Assembly (NCBI RefSeq): GCF_001717585.1
Contig: NZ_CP017042.1
Span: forward strand, 1,263,001 to 1,327,000
Length of the DNA stretch: 64,000 nucleotides
Direction of reading: 5' to 3'
Source of the DNA: Selenomonas sp. oral taxon 920
GTDB lineage: Bacteria > Bacillota > Negativicutes > Selenomonadales > Selenomonadaceae
Under the pieces are notes generated by a model. It ran no database searches, was not told the origin of the DNA, and was given only the letters and a program-made list of their open reading frames with translations. Shown here piece after piece: positions 1 to 10,152 of this stretch (the stretch's first letter is position 1; every line of letters starts with the position of its first letter). Position numbers and translations under genes: made by a program.

Positions 1-466
1 CCGCACGCGGGTCTGTGCCAAAGACGATGCCGCCCTCCCTGACGTTCGGGCAGGAGATGTTAATCTCGAGCGCGGCAACGCCGTCGACATTGAGCCGTCG
101 TGCAATTTCCGCATAGTCCTCGACGGAGCTTCCCGATATGTTGACGATGACATTCATGCCGTACGGTCGGATGCGCGGCAGGATTTCCGTCAGGAAGTGC
201 TCCACGCCGGGATTTTCGAGCCCGATGCAGTTGAGCATCCCCTGTGGTGTCTCTGCGATGCGTACGCCCTCGTTCCCACGCCGTGGAGTGAGTGTCGTTC
301 CCTTCACCATGACGCCGCCGAGACGCGCGAGGTCGACAAAATCCGCAAACTCCTCGCCGAAGCCGAACGTCCCCGATGCCGTTAGGACTGGGGTTCTCAT
401 CTCAATGCCGGCGATATTCGTGCGCAGGAGATCATCATACGGATAGTTTACTGTACTAGGAGGCAT
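1..466 (-). CDS. pyrD: Dihydroorotate dehydrogenase B, catalytic subunit (5' part)
   Basis: Oxidises dihydroorotate to orotate in UMP synthesis, passing electrons to NAD+ through PyrK. Only the first ~155 codons are in the window; the gene runs off the left edge. The product opens [20 protein letters not shown], followed by the FMN-site segment [12 protein letters not shown] and, near residue 145, INISCPN, both typical of class 1B enzymes. The ATG at 466 follows a GGGGGAGG ribosome site and overlaps the end of pyrK by 11 bp, which suggests coupled translation of the two subunits. The pairing with PyrK marks this as the NAD-linked type rather than the fumarate-linked 1A type. Confidence 0.95.
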   Translation of the reverse strand, partial: MPPSTVNYPYDDLLRTNIAGIEMRTPVLTASGTFGFGEEFADFVDLARLGGVMVKGTTLTPRRGNEGVRIAETPQGMLNCIGLENPGVEHFLTEILPRIRPYGMNVIVNISGSSVEDYAEIARRLNVDGVAALEINISCPNVREGGIVFGTDPRA

Positions 467-1238
467 AGTACACCTCCCCCGCCGGGAAAACAGGGCCGTC
501 CTTGCAGACCTTACGTCGGCCGCTTTTCGTGTCCACAGCGCATGACAGGCACGCGCCAAGTCCGCATGCCATGCGCTTTTCAAGCGAAACCTCGCAGGGA
601 ATCCCGTATTCGCTCGCAATCCCGGCGACGCGCTCCATCATAACGGGAGGTCCGCAGACCGCAACGCCGTCATACGTTCCGCCTTTCAATAATTCCGGCA
701 GGAGCGTTGTCACAAAGCCCTGCGTGCCATATGAACCATCGTCCGTCGTGATGAAGCATTCACGCACATGGGGGCGATAAATGTCCGCCCAGAAAACTTC
801 TTCCTTTGTGCGCCCCCCCATCAGAACGGAGACATTTGGATGCTCTGCCGCAAAAAATAGGAGTGGGGTGAGTCCCATGCCTCCGCCGACGAGGAGCGGG
901 TGGTCCAGCGCGGTATCGAAGCCGCGTCCCAGAGGCCCGAGGACGGAGACATCTGACCCCGCCGCCGCTCCTGCAAGAGTCTCCGTACCACGCCCCACCT
1001 GACGGTAGATGAGGCGAATCCACTCATCCGTGCGCGAAACCTCCGCAATGCCGAGCGGACGGCGCAGAAATCCGCCGTCCGCCGGTACGGAGATCTGCAC
1101 GAACTGCCCCGGCAGGGCCGTTTGTGCAATTTGCGGAGCGGCGAGCGTCAGTATATCGACACCCGCAATCGGTGCTTCGTGGGAAAGAATCCGTGCCTCC
1201 TCGATTACCTTAGGCAAGATCATCCCCTCCGCCGACAT
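456..1238 (-). CDS. pyrK: Dihydroorotate dehydrogenase electron transfer subunit PyrK
   Basis: FAD and 2Fe-2S subunit that carries electrons from PyrD to NAD+. An N-terminal ferredoxin-reductase-like FAD domain has [10 protein letters not shown]; an NAD-binding stretch reads [14 protein letters not shown]; a C-terminal cysteine cluster ([13 protein letters not shown] followed by VCKDGPVF) binds the 2Fe-2S centre. About 260 residues from the ATG at 1238, or 255 from a second ATG at 1223, which lies just after GGAGGGG; both ribosome-site spacings are short, so the start is uncertain. The 5' end overlaps the end of carB and the 3' end overlaps pyrD. Confidence 0.94.
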   Translation of the reverse strand: MSAEGMILPKVIEEARILSHEAPIAGVDILTLAAPQIAQTALPGQFVQISVPADGGFLRRPLGIAEVSRTDEWIRLIYRQVGRGTETLAGAAAGSDVSVLGPLGRGFDTALDHPLLVGGGMGLTPLLFFAAEHPNVSVLMGGRTKEEVFWADIYRPHVRECFITTDDGSYGTQGFVTTLLPELLKGGTYDGVAVCGPPVMMERVAGIASEYGIPCEVSLEKRMACGLGACLSCAVDTKSGRRKVCKDGPVFPAGEVYYAS

Positions 1239-4200
1239 AATCCTGAATCGCGAGTGTATAGACCAGACGGCGATTGCGCATAAACTCAAGCACGCGCAGC
1301 ACCTCCCATGCCGTATCAAGTGAGGTGAGACAGGCAATGCCGTGCTCCACCGTGGCGCGGCGGATCTTGAAGCCGTCACGGGCGGAGTGCTTGCCCTGTG
1401 TCAGTGTATTGATGACCATGTTGATCCTGCCGCTCTTAATCATCTCAATGATGTCCGAGCTGCGCTCATGCACCTTGCCGACCACCTCCACATCAATTCC
1501 GAGCGAGGCAATCGCCTTTGCCGTTCCCTCCGTCGCCACAATATCGAAGTTGAATTCGGAGAATGCCTTGGCGAGCTGTTTAAGCTCCTCCTTGTCCTTG
1601 TTCGCTACTGTAAAGAGGAGGCAGCCCCTCGTTGGGATGTTGAGACCAGAGCCGACAATTGCCTTGTAAAGTGCCCGTGCATAGTGGTAGTCCACGCCCA
1701 TGACCTCGCCCGTTGACTTCATCTCAGGTCCAAGAGAAATGTCGACATCCGTCATCTTTGCGAACGAGAAAACGGGAGCCTTGACCGCAACATAGGGACG
1801 CGGCGGAATCAGCCCCGAATGGAAGCCGAGTTCCTTTAGGGTCGCCCCCATTGCGACCTGTGTCGCGAGACCGACCATGTTGACGTTCGTGATCTTGGAC
1901 AGGAACGGCACGGTACGGCTCGAGCGCGGGTTGACCTCGATGATAAAGACCTCATCGCGTGCGACAACAAACTGGATGTTGAGCAGCCCCTTGACATGGA
2001 GCGCGACGGCAAGCCGTTTTGTATAGTCGATAATGGTGTAGATCACGCGTGCGGGCAGCGTCTGCGGCGGATAGACTGCGATGCTGTCGCCCGAGTGGAC
2101 GCCGGCACGCTCGATGTGCTCCATAATTCCGGGGATGACGACATCCACACCATCGGAAATGGCATCGACCTCGACCTCGGTTCCCTGCATATAGCGGTCG
2201 ACAAGGACGGGATGATCGGGCGTGACCTTGACCGCACGGCTCATATAGTCGCGCAGTTCTTCCTCGTTATAGACAATCTCCATCGCGCGCCCGCCAAGGA
2301 CGTAAGAGGGACGCACCATGACAGGGTAGCCGATGCGCGTCGCACCTGCGACAGCATCCTCGAGATTTGTCACGCTGATCCCCTCGGGGCGCGAAATCCC
2401 CGTCTGCGTCAGCACCTCGTCGAATCGCTCACGATCCTCGGAGCGGTCAATGTCATTGACGGACGTGCCGTAGACACGAAGTCCTGCACGTTCAAGTTCC
2501 GCCGCGAGATTGATTGCGGTCTGTCCGCCGAACTGGACAATGACACCGTCCGGCTTCTCCTTGTCGACGATGTTGAGCACATCCTCCACCGTCAGCGGCT
2601 CGAAATAAAGACGGTCGGAGATGTCAAAGTCCGTGCTGACCGTCTCGGGGTTGTTGTTGATGATAATCGCCTCAATGCCCATCTCGCGCAGGGCCCAGAC
2701 GGAGTGCACCGAGCAGTAGTCGAACTCGACCCCCTGCCCGATGCGGATGGGGCCGGAGCCGAGCACGATCACCTTTTTCCGATGAGAGACCGTGACCTCG
2801 TCCTCCGTTCCACGAAACGTGGAATAATAGTACGGCGTCATCGCCTCGAACTCGGCGGCACAGGTGTCCACCATCTTGTAGCACGGAAGAATGTTGTGCG
2901 TACGGCGCATCGTACGGATCTCATCGCGTGTCTTCTTCGTCAGCTCGGCAATGGAGACATCGGCAAGCCCGACCCATTTTGCCGCTGCGAGCAGCTTCGG
3001 TGTGAGCGGAGCAGAGGCAAGCTGATTCTCCACATCCGTGATATGCTTGAGCTTGTGGATAAACCATTTGTCCACCTTCGTGATGTCCGAGATGGCATCG
3101 ACCGTCAGCTTCCCGCGCCGCAGGGCTTCGGCAATGACAAAGATGCGCTCGTCATTGACGAGGGCAAGCTGCTTTTCCACACGCTCATCGTCCCACTCGA
3201 CAAAGCGGTCGATGTGAAGACGGTTGACCCCAATCTCAAGTGAGCGCACCGCTTTGAGAATTGCTCCTTCAAAGCTGCGGTCAATCGACATAACCTCGCC
3301 TGTTGCCTTCATCTGTGTGCCGAGTGTATGGTCAGCGTAGATGAATTTATCGAATGGCCAGCGTGGGAACTTCACAACGCAGTAGTCAATCGTCGGCTCG
3401 AAGCACGCCTTTGTCTTCTTTGTAACCGAGTTGACAATCTCATCCAGCGTGTAGCCAATCGCAATTTTCGAGGATACCTTTGCAATCGGATAGCCCGTCG
3501 CCTTGGACGCGAGTGCCGAGGAGCGGCTGACACGGGGATTGACCTCAATGACATAGTATTTATTGCTCTTCGTATCGAGCGCATACTGGGCGTTGCAGCC
3601 CCCTTCAATGCCGAGCTCACGAATGATGCGAAGGCTCGCGCTGCGGAGCATTTGATACTCGTGATCCGTCAGTGTTTGTGCAGGAGCAACAACAATACTG
3701 TCACCTGTATGAACACCGACGGGATCAAAATTCTCCATGCTGCAAACGGTGATGCAGTTGTCATTGCCGTCACGGATGACCTCAAACTCGATTTCCTTCC
3801 ATCCGGCAACGCTGCGCTCGATGAGTACCTGCCCAATCATCGAGTAGTTAAGCCCCTTGATAACGGTTGCAATGAGCTCTTCCTCATTCTCGGCAATACC
3901 ACCGCCTGTACCGCCCATTGTATACGCAGGACGTACGATGACAGGATATCCGATGGTATTTGCAAATTCGACAGCTGAATGAACATCTTCGACAATCGTG
4001 CTCTCTGGAATTGGTTCGCCGAGTTTCTCCATCGTCTCTTTGAATCGCTCACGATCCTCCGCCTTCTCGATTGCTTCCAGCGAAGTTCCGAGCAGTTCCA
4101 CGCCGTGCTGTGCGAGAACTCCCTTCTCGGCAAGCTGCACGGCGAGGTTTAGTCCTGCCTGCCCGCCAAGCGTTGCCAAGAGACCATCGGGCTTCTCCTT

Positions 4201-4437
4201 GGCGATAATCTCCTCAAGAAATTCCGGCGTCAGCGGCTCGATGTAGACACGGTCGGCGATGTGTGTATCCGTCATAATGGTTGCGGGGTTGCTGTTGACG
4301 AGCACAACCTCGAGACCATCTTCTCGCAGTGCGCGGCACGCCTGCGAGCCCGCATAGTCAAACTCCGCAGCCTGTCCGATGATGATAGGGCCGGAGCCGA
4401 TGACCATGACCTTCTTCAAATTTTCCTTGCGCGGCAT
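1210..4437 (-). CDS. carB: Carbamoyl-phosphate synthase large subunit
   Basis: Makes carbamoyl phosphate from bicarbonate, ammonia (supplied by CarA) and two ATP; it feeds pyrimidine and possibly arginine synthesis. At 1075 residues it has the full family length. Two homologous ATP-grasp halves are visible: the first begins [20 protein letters not shown], the second [20 protein letters not shown] near residue 555. The end carries the MGS-like allosteric domain ([20 protein letters not shown] onward). The start is 3 bp after carA. Nothing is missing or frame-shifted. Confidence 0.97.
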   Translation of the reverse strand: MPRKENLKKVMVIGSGPIIIGQAAEFDYAGSQACRALREDGLEVVLVNSNPATIMTDTHIADRVYIEPLTPEFLEEIIAKEKPDGLLATLGGQAGLNLAVQLAEKGVLAQHGVELLGTSLEAIEKAEDRERFKETMEKLGEPIPESTIVEDVHSAVEFANTIGYPVIVRPAYTMGGTGGGIAENEEELIATVIKGLNYSMIGQVLIERSVAGWKEIEFEVIRDGNDNCITVCSMENFDPVGVHTGDSIVVAPAQTLTDHEYQMLRSASLRIIRELGIEGGCNAQYALDTKSNKYYVIEVNPRVSRSSALASKATGYPIAKVSSKIAIGYTLDEIVNSVTKKTKACFEPTIDYCVVKFPRWPFDKFIYADHTLGTQMKATGEVMSIDRSFEGAILKAVRSLEIGVNRLHIDRFVEWDDERVEKQLALVNDERIFVIAEALRRGKLTVDAISDITKVDKWFIHKLKHITDVENQLASAPLTPKLLAAAKWVGLADVSIAELTKKTRDEIRTMRRTHNILPCYKMVDTCAAEFEAMTPYYYSTFRGTEDEVTVSHRKKVIVLGSGPIRIGQGVEFDYCSVHSVWALREMGIEAIIINNNPETVSTDFDISDRLYFEPLTVEDVLNIVDKEKPDGVIVQFGGQTAINLAAELERAGLRVYGTSVNDIDRSEDRERFDEVLTQTGISRPEGISVTNLEDAVAGATRIGYPVMVRPSYVLGGRAMEIVYNEEELRDYMSRAVKVTPDHPVLVDRYMQGTEVEVDAISDGVDVVIPGIMEHIERAGVHSGDSIAVYPPQTLPARVIYTIIDYTKRLAVALHVKGLLNIQFVVARDEVFIIEVNPRSSRTVPFLSKITNVNMVGLATQVAMGATLKELGFHSGLIPPRPYVAVKAPVFSFAKMTDVDISLGPEMKSTGEVMGVDYHYARALYKAIVGSGLNIPTRGCLLFTVANKDKEELKQLAKAFSEFNFDIVATEGTAKAIASLGIDVEVVGKVHERSSDIIEMIKSGRINMVINTLTQGKHSARDGFKIRRATVEHGIACLTSLDTAWEVLRVLEFMRNRRLVYTLAIQDYVGGGDDLA

Positions 4438-4440
4438 ACG

Positions 4441-5514
4441 TCACTCTCCCTTCATCAAATTCCAGAACTCATCAAAGAGATACATATTGTCGTCCGGTCC
4501 CGGCGCAGCTTCCGGATGATACTGCACGGAGAAGATCGGCAGCGACGTATGACGCAGTCCCTCAATCGTATCGTCATTGACATTTGTATGTGTAACAACA
4601 AGTGGTGTGCCCGAAAGCGAGGCAGGGTCGACGGCATAGCCGTGGTTCTGTGCAGAGATGTGCACCTTGCCCATCTTGAGATTCTTAACGGGCTGATTGC
4701 CGCCGCGATGTCCGAACTTCATCTTGTACGTCTTCGCACCAAACGCAAGCGCGAGCAGCTGATGTCCGAGGCAGATGCCGAAGATCGGCTTCTTTCCCGC
4801 GAGCTTACGGACTTCCTCGACAATCTCCGGCACATCCGTCGGGTCGCCGGGACCGTTCGAGAGGAACACTCCGTCAGGGTTCAGTGCAAGCACCTCTTCT
4901 GCACTGGTCTGCGCAGGCACGACTGTGACTTTTGCCCCGATCCGATTGATGTTGTGCAGAATACTGCGCTTCACACCAAAATCCATTGCCACGATATGCG
5001 GTGCATCAGGCGTTTCCGTCTCAAGGGTGTAGATCTCGGGGGTCGTAACGATCTCCACGACGTTGCGCGGAAGTTCCTCCGTCTGCAATGCTGCGATCTC
5101 GCGCTCCGCTAGATCTGCGGGAACGATTACGCCCTTCATCGCACCCGCAGAGCGGATGTGACGCGTGATTGCGCGTGTGTCCACATTGTAAAGGCACGGA
5201 ATCTCGTGCTCGGTCAGAAAGTCCGTCAAGCTCTCCTCAGATTGCCAGTTGTTCGGTGCGTCACAGAGTTCACCGATGACAAAGCCGTGCACAAAGGACT
5301 TGCGTGACTGCATGAACTTCGCCGCCGCACCGTAGTTCCCGATCAGCGGATACGTCATCGTGAGAATCTGCCCGCAGAAGGACGGATCGGTCAGGCTCTC
5401 CTGATATCCCGTCATCGTCGTGGTAAATACGACCTCACCCACAGCTTTTGTATCACTGTGAAGCAATTCGCCCGTGTAGACCGAACCGTCCTCCAGTATC
5501 AGTTTCCCTTTCAT
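4441..5514 (-). CDS. carA: Carbamoyl-phosphate synthase small subunit (glutaminase)
   Basis: Hydrolyses glutamine and channels ammonia to CarB. The 357-residue product has the CPSase small-chain domain at the N terminus (TGYQESLTDPSFCGQI) and a class I glutamine amidotransferase domain from about residue 170. The catalytic triad is visible as Cys248 in GICLGHQL and His333/Glu335 in QYHPEAAPGP. Its ATG overlaps the pyrC stop by 4 bp and its stop lies 3 bp before carB, so pyrC-carA-carB look translationally coupled. Confidence 0.97.
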   Translation of the reverse strand: MKGKLILEDGSVYTGELLHSDTKAVGEVVFTTTMTGYQESLTDPSFCGQILTMTYPLIGNYGAAAKFMQSRKSFVHGFVIGELCDAPNNWQSEESLTDFLTEHEIPCLYNVDTRAITRHIRSAGAMKGVIVPADLAEREIAALQTEELPRNVVEIVTTPEIYTLETETPDAPHIVAMDFGVKRSILHNINRIGAKVTVVPAQTSAEEVLALNPDGVFLSNGPGDPTDVPEIVEEVRKLAGKKPIFGICLGHQLLALAFGAKTYKMKFGHRGGNQPVKNLKMGKVHISAQNHGYAVDPASLSGTPLVVTHTNVNDDTIEGLRHTSLPIFSVQYHPEAAPGPDDNMYLFDEFWNLMKGE

Positions 5515-6803
5515 ACTACTATGACCCCATCCTTCATAACAATTTTGCCATCGACCACGGTAAGCACCGCTTTCCCCTTGAGCTGCCGTCCGTTGAACGG
5601 GGAATGTCTGCCCCGCGTATAGAACTTGTTCACATCAACCGTCCATTGCAGTTCGGGGTCGATCACCGTGATATCGGCGGGTGCACCCTCACCGAGTGTG
5701 CCCGCATTCAGCTTGAACACGCGCGCAGGACCGTAGGACATTCGCTCGATCAGAGTCGCGAGCGGGACTTTGCCCGTGTGAACGAGGTCAGTCATCAGCA
5801 CGCCGAGTGCCGTCTCAAGTCCCGGGAAGCCACTCGGGGCGTAGATATACTCACGATCCTTCTCCTCGGGTGCGTGCGGCGAGTGGTCGGTGACGATCAT
5901 CTCGATTGTTCCGTCGAGCAGCCCTGCAACCATCGCCTCGACATCCCTTGCCGTGCGCAGCGGCGGATTTACCTTTGTCGAGCTGTCGCGTGGGTCGACA
6001 CATTCGTCCGTCAGTGTCAGATGATGCGGTGTGACCTCCGTTGTCGCACGCACACCGCGCACCTTTGCCTCACGGACAAGCTGCACGGCACGCCCAGAGC
6101 TGATGTGCGCGACGTGCACATGTGCGCCCGCGTACTCCGCGAGCATAATGTCGCGTGCAACCGCAATGTCCTCCGCCACGATCGGACGCCCCTTGATACC
6201 GAGCATCGCACTGCGATGTCCCTCGTTCATCGCACCGTCCTCAACGAGGGAGGTGTCTTCCTCGTGATTGATGATCGCCTTGTCGAACGGAATGAGGTAG
6301 TCGTAGGCACTGAGCAGTACCTTTGCCGACGGATCATAATGACCGTCGTCCGAGAACGCAACCGCACCTGCTTCGACCATGTCACCGAGCTCGGCGAGCT
6401 CCTTGCCCTCCTGATTCTTCGTCACCGCGCCGATGATGCGGATGTGAATGACGGCAACGTCCTCCGCGCGTTTGATGAGGCTCGTGACAAGCGCCGCATC
6501 ATCCACCACGGGACGCGTGTTCGGCATCGTTGCAATCGTCGTATAGCCACCCGCTGCACCTGCGCGCGAACCGGAGGCAAAGTCCTCCTTCGCCTCCTGC
6601 CCCGGCTCACGGAGATGCGTATGCATATCGATGAACCCCGGAGTGACAATTTTTCCGGAGGCATCATAGATCTCGGCACCGTCTGCATTCAGATCTTTTC
6701 CTACCTGACGGATGACACCGTTCTCAATGAGGACATCACAGATTTCATCTCGCTGTGCGGCGGGGTCAATCACCCGACCGCCCTTCAAAATCAATGCGCT
6801 CAT
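5511..6803 (-). CDS. pyrC: Dihydroorotase
   Basis: Zinc amidohydrolase that cyclises carbamoyl aspartate to dihydroorotate. The 430-residue protein has the metal motif HTHLREPG (His61, His63) after the opening beta domain, and further metal ligands in the DGHYDPSAK, VAHISS and VTDHSPHAPEEK segments; it belongs to the long class I type. It overlaps pyrB by 1 bp and carA by 4 bp inside the pyr operon. Confidence 0.97.
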   Translation of the reverse strand: MSALILKGGRVIDPAAQRDEICDVLIENGVIRQVGKDLNADGAEIYDASGKIVTPGFIDMHTHLREPGQEAKEDFASGSRAGAAGGYTTIATMPNTRPVVDDAALVTSLIKRAEDVAVIHIRIIGAVTKNQEGKELAELGDMVEAGAVAFSDDGHYDPSAKVLLSAYDYLIPFDKAIINHEEDTSLVEDGAMNEGHRSAMLGIKGRPIVAEDIAVARDIMLAEYAGAHVHVAHISSGRAVQLVREAKVRGVRATTEVTPHHLTLTDECVDPRDSSTKVNPPLRTARDVEAMVAGLLDGTIEMIVTDHSPHAPEEKDREYIYAPSGFPGLETALGVLMTDLVHTGKVPLATLIERMSYGPARVFKLNAGTLGEGAPADITVIDPELQWTVDVNKFYTRGRHSPFNGRQLKGKAVLTVVDGKIVMKDGVIVV

Positions 6804-7741
6804 CAGGCTTTCCCTCCCATCAGCACCAATGTGAAGAGTGCCATGCGGATGGCAACCCCGTTTTTCACTTCCTCCTGAATCCGTGACTGTACGCCGTATG
6901 CGACGGATTCCGAGATTTCCCAGCCCTTGTTCATGGGACCCGGATGAAGCACGAGTGCGTTGTTCGCAAGTGCCAGACGCTCCTCGTTCAGCCCGTAGAT
7001 GCGCGCATACTCGCGCGTCGACGGAAACAGCCCGCCCTTCATACGTTCGAGCTGAATGCGCAGCACCTCGATCACATCTGCCCCCTCCACCGCATCCTCG
7101 ATGCGGTCGTGGATGGTGATGCCTTCCTCCTCATGGAGAAAACGAGGCAGGAGAGGACGCGGCCCCGCGATATGCACGTCCATGCCCATCTTGCGCATGC
7201 CCTGTATATCCGAGCGAGCGACGCGGCTGTGCAGCACGTCTCCGAGAATGGCGACCTTCAGTCCCGCAAGCTTCCCCTTGTTCTCCTCGATGGTATAGAG
7301 ATTGAGAAGCCCCTGCGAGGGATGTGCATGTGCGCCGTCGCCCGCATTGATAATCACGGGAGAAACAGCGTCAGCAGCGTATGCGGCAGCTCCCTCCGCC
7401 TTGTGGCGCATGACGATCGCGTCCGTACCCATCGCCTCAATCGTATAGAGCGTGTCGCGCAGGCTCTCCCCCTTCACGACACTGGACGCACTTGCCGTGA
7501 TGTTCACGACATCTGCGCCGAGGTACTTTCCTGCGAGCTCAAATGACGTACGAGTGCGCGTGCTCGGCTCGTAGAACAGCGTGACGATCGCCTTTCCCCT
7601 GAGTGCCGGCACCTTCTTGATGTCGCGGCCGACAATGTTCTTCATCTCGCGTGCCGTGTTCAGAACGAGACGAATCTCCTCCGCCGAAAAATCTTCGAGC
7701 GCAAGAACATCCCGTCCCTTGAGTGATAACTCCTGACTCAT
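6803..7741 (-). CDS. pyrB: Aspartate carbamoyltransferase catalytic subunit
   Basis: Condenses carbamoyl phosphate with aspartate, the committed step of pyrimidine synthesis. It carries the carbamoyl-phosphate loop FYEPSTRTRTSFE (about residues 56-68) and the aspartate-site stretch LHPGPMNKG. I chose the ATG at 7741 (312 residues): GGGG lies 6 bp upstream of it, whereas another in-frame ATG at 7747 directly abuts that ribosome site. First gene of the operon, about 180 nt downstream of the predicted transcription start and directly after the attenuator. No regulatory subunit gene (pyrI) is present. Confidence 0.96.
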   Translation of the reverse strand: MSQELSLKGRDVLALEDFSAEEIRLVLNTAREMKNIVGRDIKKVPALRGKAIVTLFYEPSTRTRTSFELAGKYLGADVVNITASASSVVKGESLRDTLYTIEAMGTDAIVMRHKAEGAAAYAADAVSPVIINAGDGAHAHPSQGLLNLYTIEENKGKLAGLKVAILGDVLHSRVARSDIQGMRKMGMDVHIAGPRPLLPRFLHEEEGITIHDRIEDAVEGADVIEVLRIQLERMKGGLFPSTREYARIYGLNEERLALANNALVLHPGPMNKGWEISESVAYGVQSRIQEEVKNGVAIRMALFTLVLMGGKA

Positions 7742-7762
7742 GTGCATCCCCTTTCACGCACT

Positions 7763-7805
7763 AAAAAAGCTTTCCAATGCCAAAAGAAAGGCATAAGAAA
7801 GCTTT
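7763..7805 (-). terminator. Attenuator hairpin of the pyr operon
   Basis: Read on the minus strand, AAAGCTTTC..ATGCC pairs with GGCAT..GAAAGCTTT and is followed by a run of T, ending about 20 nt before the pyrB start. It is an intrinsic terminator placed inside the leader rather than after a gene, as expected for a PyrR-controlled attenuator. Termination under pyrimidine excess is inferred from the family. Confidence 0.85.
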
Positions 7806-7853
7806 GCATTCTAAAATTGGATAGACGGATGGTGTCGTGTGTTTCATTGAAAA

Positions 7854-7886
7854 CTCCCTTAAGGCCTCACAGGACCTCTTAAAAGG
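7854..7886 (-). promoter_or_regulatory. PyrR-binding (anti-antiterminator) stem-loop
   Basis: The minus strand reads AGAGGTCCTGTGAGGCCTTA, flanked by CCTTTTAAG and AAGGGAG that can pair. The loop core GTCCTGTGAGGCC closely resembles the known Bacillus PyrR recognition element (roughly UCCnGAGAGGCU). In that model PyrR bound to UMP/UTP holds this stem, lets the downstream terminator form and stops transcription before pyrB. No pyrR gene lies in the window. Confidence 0.8.
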
Positions 7887-7895
7887 TGATATGTA

Positions 7896-7920
7896 GGAAG
7901 CATAGATACCATGCTTCCTT
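7896..7920 (-). other. 5' end hairpin of the pyr leader
   Basis: A perfect 9-bp inverted repeat (AGGAAGCAT/ATGCTTCCT) with a 7-nt loop starts within about 5-10 nt of the predicted transcription start. It has no T tract on the minus strand, so it is unlikely to terminate recD2. It may protect the 5' end of the transcript or take part in leader folding. Confidence 0.6.
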
Positions 7921-7931
7921 TATTTCTCCTC

Positions 7932-7960
7932 ATTATACTGTTTTCAGCCGCAAAAATCAA
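7932..7960 (-). promoter_or_regulatory. Promoter of the pyr operon
   Basis: On the minus strand, TTGATT (7960-7955) and TATAAT (7937-7932) are separated by exactly 17 bp, a good vegetative sigma-factor promoter. It lies between the recD2 stop and the pyr leader and predicts a start near 7925. Confidence 0.85.
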
Positions 7961-7982
7961 CCGCTTGCACAGCAACGCAAGA

Positions 7983-10151
7983 TTAGATTTTCTCCGCCAG
8001 CCGCTCTGCGAGCAGTGTATAGCGGCGGCGCGTGCGATCGTTGCTCACGGCGGAAAAGAGTGCCGTGCGGTCGCCGATGAGGATGACTCCCTTCTTCGCA
8101 CGCGTAACGGCAGTGTAGAGGAGATTGCGCTGCAGCATAATGTGATGGGCACGCACGAGCGGTAGGATGATGATGTCGTACTCACTGCCTTGACTTTTAT
8201 GCACACTCATCGCATAGGCAAGGGTGAGTGCACCGAACTCGTCCCGCGTATAGGGAATCTCCACATCCTCTGCAAATGCGACAACGAGGTGCTCCGAATC
8301 GATTTGGACAATGTGTCCGATGTCGCCGTTGAACACATTCTTCATATAGTCGTTGCGTGTCTGCATGACTTTGTCGCCGAGGCGAAATCCGACTGCCTCC
8401 GCCTTGTCTGCCGCAGGCGGATTCAGTGCCGCCTGCAAGCTGCGGTTGAGCAGATCCACACCGCATGCCTCGCGCCGCATGGGCGAGAGCACCTGCAGAT
8501 CCATGAGATCAGTGCCTGTGCGAATGAGCTGTGTGGAAATGGAAACAATCTGCGCGGCAGCATCCTCGCTCGATACTGCTGTAACGAATGAAAAATCCGC
8601 CTCCGTGAAGGAGGGCACACGACCGGAGTTGATGGCGTGTGCATTGAGGACGATCGTGCCCGTATTGTTCTGACGGAAGATCTCGGTCAGACGGACGCTC
8701 GGAATGACGCCCGAGCGCAGGATGTCCTTGAGCACAGATCCCGGACCGACGGCAGGGAGCTGATCCACATCGCCGACGAGGATGAGATGAGCCCCCGGGA
8801 GGACGGCGGTGAGGAGATGCTGCATGAGCACGATGTCCATCATGGAAACCTCGTCCACAATGATGACATCCGCCTCGAGCTGCGTCTCTGCGTCGCGTGC
8901 AAAGCGCATCTCACCGTCCTCCCTGCCCTGTGCTTCGAGCATACGGTGCACAGTCGCAGCGGGATAGCCTGTCGCCTCCGCGAGACGCTTTGCCGCGCGT
9001 CCCGTCGGGGCGGCAAGCAGGATCTCAAGCCCCTGTGCCCCGAGGATGTCGATCATGCTGCGCACGACAGTCGTCTTGCCCGTACCCGGGCCTCCCGTCA
9101 GAACGAGAACGCCGTGTTCGAGCGCGGCAATGACCGCCTCACGCTGCGTTGCAGCGAGACTGACACGATGCTCCGCCTCCCACGCCGTAACGAGGGCAGT
9201 GGTATCGTGAATGTGAATGTGATCCGCCTTTCTCTGCAGCATCCGCAGCAACCGCGCCGTCTCCGCCTCCGCCTTGTAGAGCTGCGGTGCGTAGATGAGA
9301 CGCTCCCCCATCTCGTCCACTGCATAGAGACGGCTCATCTTCACCTCACGACTGAGCACCTCCATGACCTCACTGCGCGTGACGCCAAGACGCTTTGCTG
9401 CCTGCTCCGCAAGCATGGATTCGGGAATGCAGCAGTGTCCGCCCGAGGAGATTTGTGTGAGCTCATAGGAAAGTCCTGCGGCAATGCGCGGAAAGGAGTT
9501 TTTTTCCCATCCTGCGGCAATGGCGATGGTATCCGCTGTGATGAAGCCGATCCCGTCAATCTCCTGCGCGAGACGATAGGGAGCTTTCTCCATCACCTCG
9601 ACCGCAAGCGATCCGTATGCCTTGAAAATACGCGCCGCGTAGGTGCCGCTCACACCGTGCTCCTCAAGCCAGAGCATGATGTCGCGCAGCTCGGACTGGC
9701 GCATATAGGAGGCGGTTATCTTCTCCACAGTCTTCGGGCCGATGCCCGAAATTTCTTTGAGGCGGCTCGGCGCACGCTCGATGATGAGAAGTGCCTCCGC
9801 GCCGAACTTCTCGACGATGCGCCGCGCCATCGCGGGACCAATCCCGTCAATGGTGCCCGATGCGAGAAAACGCTCAATGCCGCCCGCACTCGTGGGAGCA
9901 CTGACGCGCATACGCGCCGCCTGAAACTGCCGCCCAAAACGCGGATGCGTGACCCAGCTCCCAGTCAAACGAACCTCCTGCCCGACCAATGGAGCGACCC
10001 CCTTCGTTGTCGCCGTGCATTTTCCCGCGTGCTCCATACGCAGGCGAAAGACAGCGAATGCACCGTCGCCCGCAGAGAAGATGACATGATCGACAACGCC
10101 TGTCAGCTCTTCTTCCTCGGTGTGAAACCCAAGGTTTTGTTGGAGTTCCAT
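7983..10151 (-). CDS. recD2: RecD2-type ATP-dependent DNA helicase
   Basis: Stand-alone 5'-3' helicase of the RecD2/YrrC type involved in DNA repair, not the RecBCD subunit; its 722 residues include the long N-terminal extension typical of RecD2. Helix-hairpin-helix segments are visible near residues 100-145 (IDGIGPAMAR, ISGIGPKTVEK) and 195-215. Walker A is GGPGTGKTT (about 353-361), Walker B is VDEVSMMD, and a C-terminal motif VHKSQGSEYD matches superfamily 1 motif V/VI. It starts one base after the stop of the upstream ABC-F gene, so the two are probably co-transcribed. Confidence 0.95.
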   Translation of the reverse strand: MELQQNLGFHTEEEELTGVVDHVIFSAGDGAFAVFRLRMEHAGKCTATTKGVAPLVGQEVRLTGSWVTHPRFGRQFQAARMRVSAPTSAGGIERFLASGTIDGIGPAMARRIVEKFGAEALLIIERAPSRLKEISGIGPKTVEKITASYMRQSELRDIMLWLEEHGVSGTYAARIFKAYGSLAVEVMEKAPYRLAQEIDGIGFITADTIAIAAGWEKNSFPRIAAGLSYELTQISSGGHCCIPESMLAEQAAKRLGVTRSEVMEVLSREVKMSRLYAVDEMGERLIYAPQLYKAEAETARLLRMLQRKADHIHIHDTTALVTAWEAEHRVSLAATQREAVIAALEHGVLVLTGGPGTGKTTVVRSMIDILGAQGLEILLAAPTGRAAKRLAEATGYPAATVHRMLEAQGREDGEMRFARDAETQLEADVIIVDEVSMMDIVLMQHLLTAVLPGAHLILVGDVDQLPAVGPGSVLKDILRSGVIPSVRLTEIFRQNNTGTIVLNAHAINSGRVPSFTEADFSFVTAVSSEDAAAQIVSISTQLIRTGTDLMDLQVLSPMRREACGVDLLNRSLQAALNPPAADKAEAVGFRLGDKVMQTRNDYMKNVFNGDIGHIVQIDSEHLVVAFAEDVEIPYTRDEFGALTLAYAMSVHKSQGSEYDIIILPLVRAHHIMLQRNLLYTAVTRAKKGVILIGDRTALFSAVSNDRTRRRYTLLAERLAEKI

Positions 10152-10152
10152 C

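Noticed and set aside
1996-3243. Long plus-strand open frame opposite carB
   Set aside because: Antisense shadow of a certain gene; high GC codon bias leaves the opposite strand open. No ribosome site or recognisable domain. The same applies to the plus-strand frames at 5448-6878, 8637-10196, 10600-11808 and 11942-13516.
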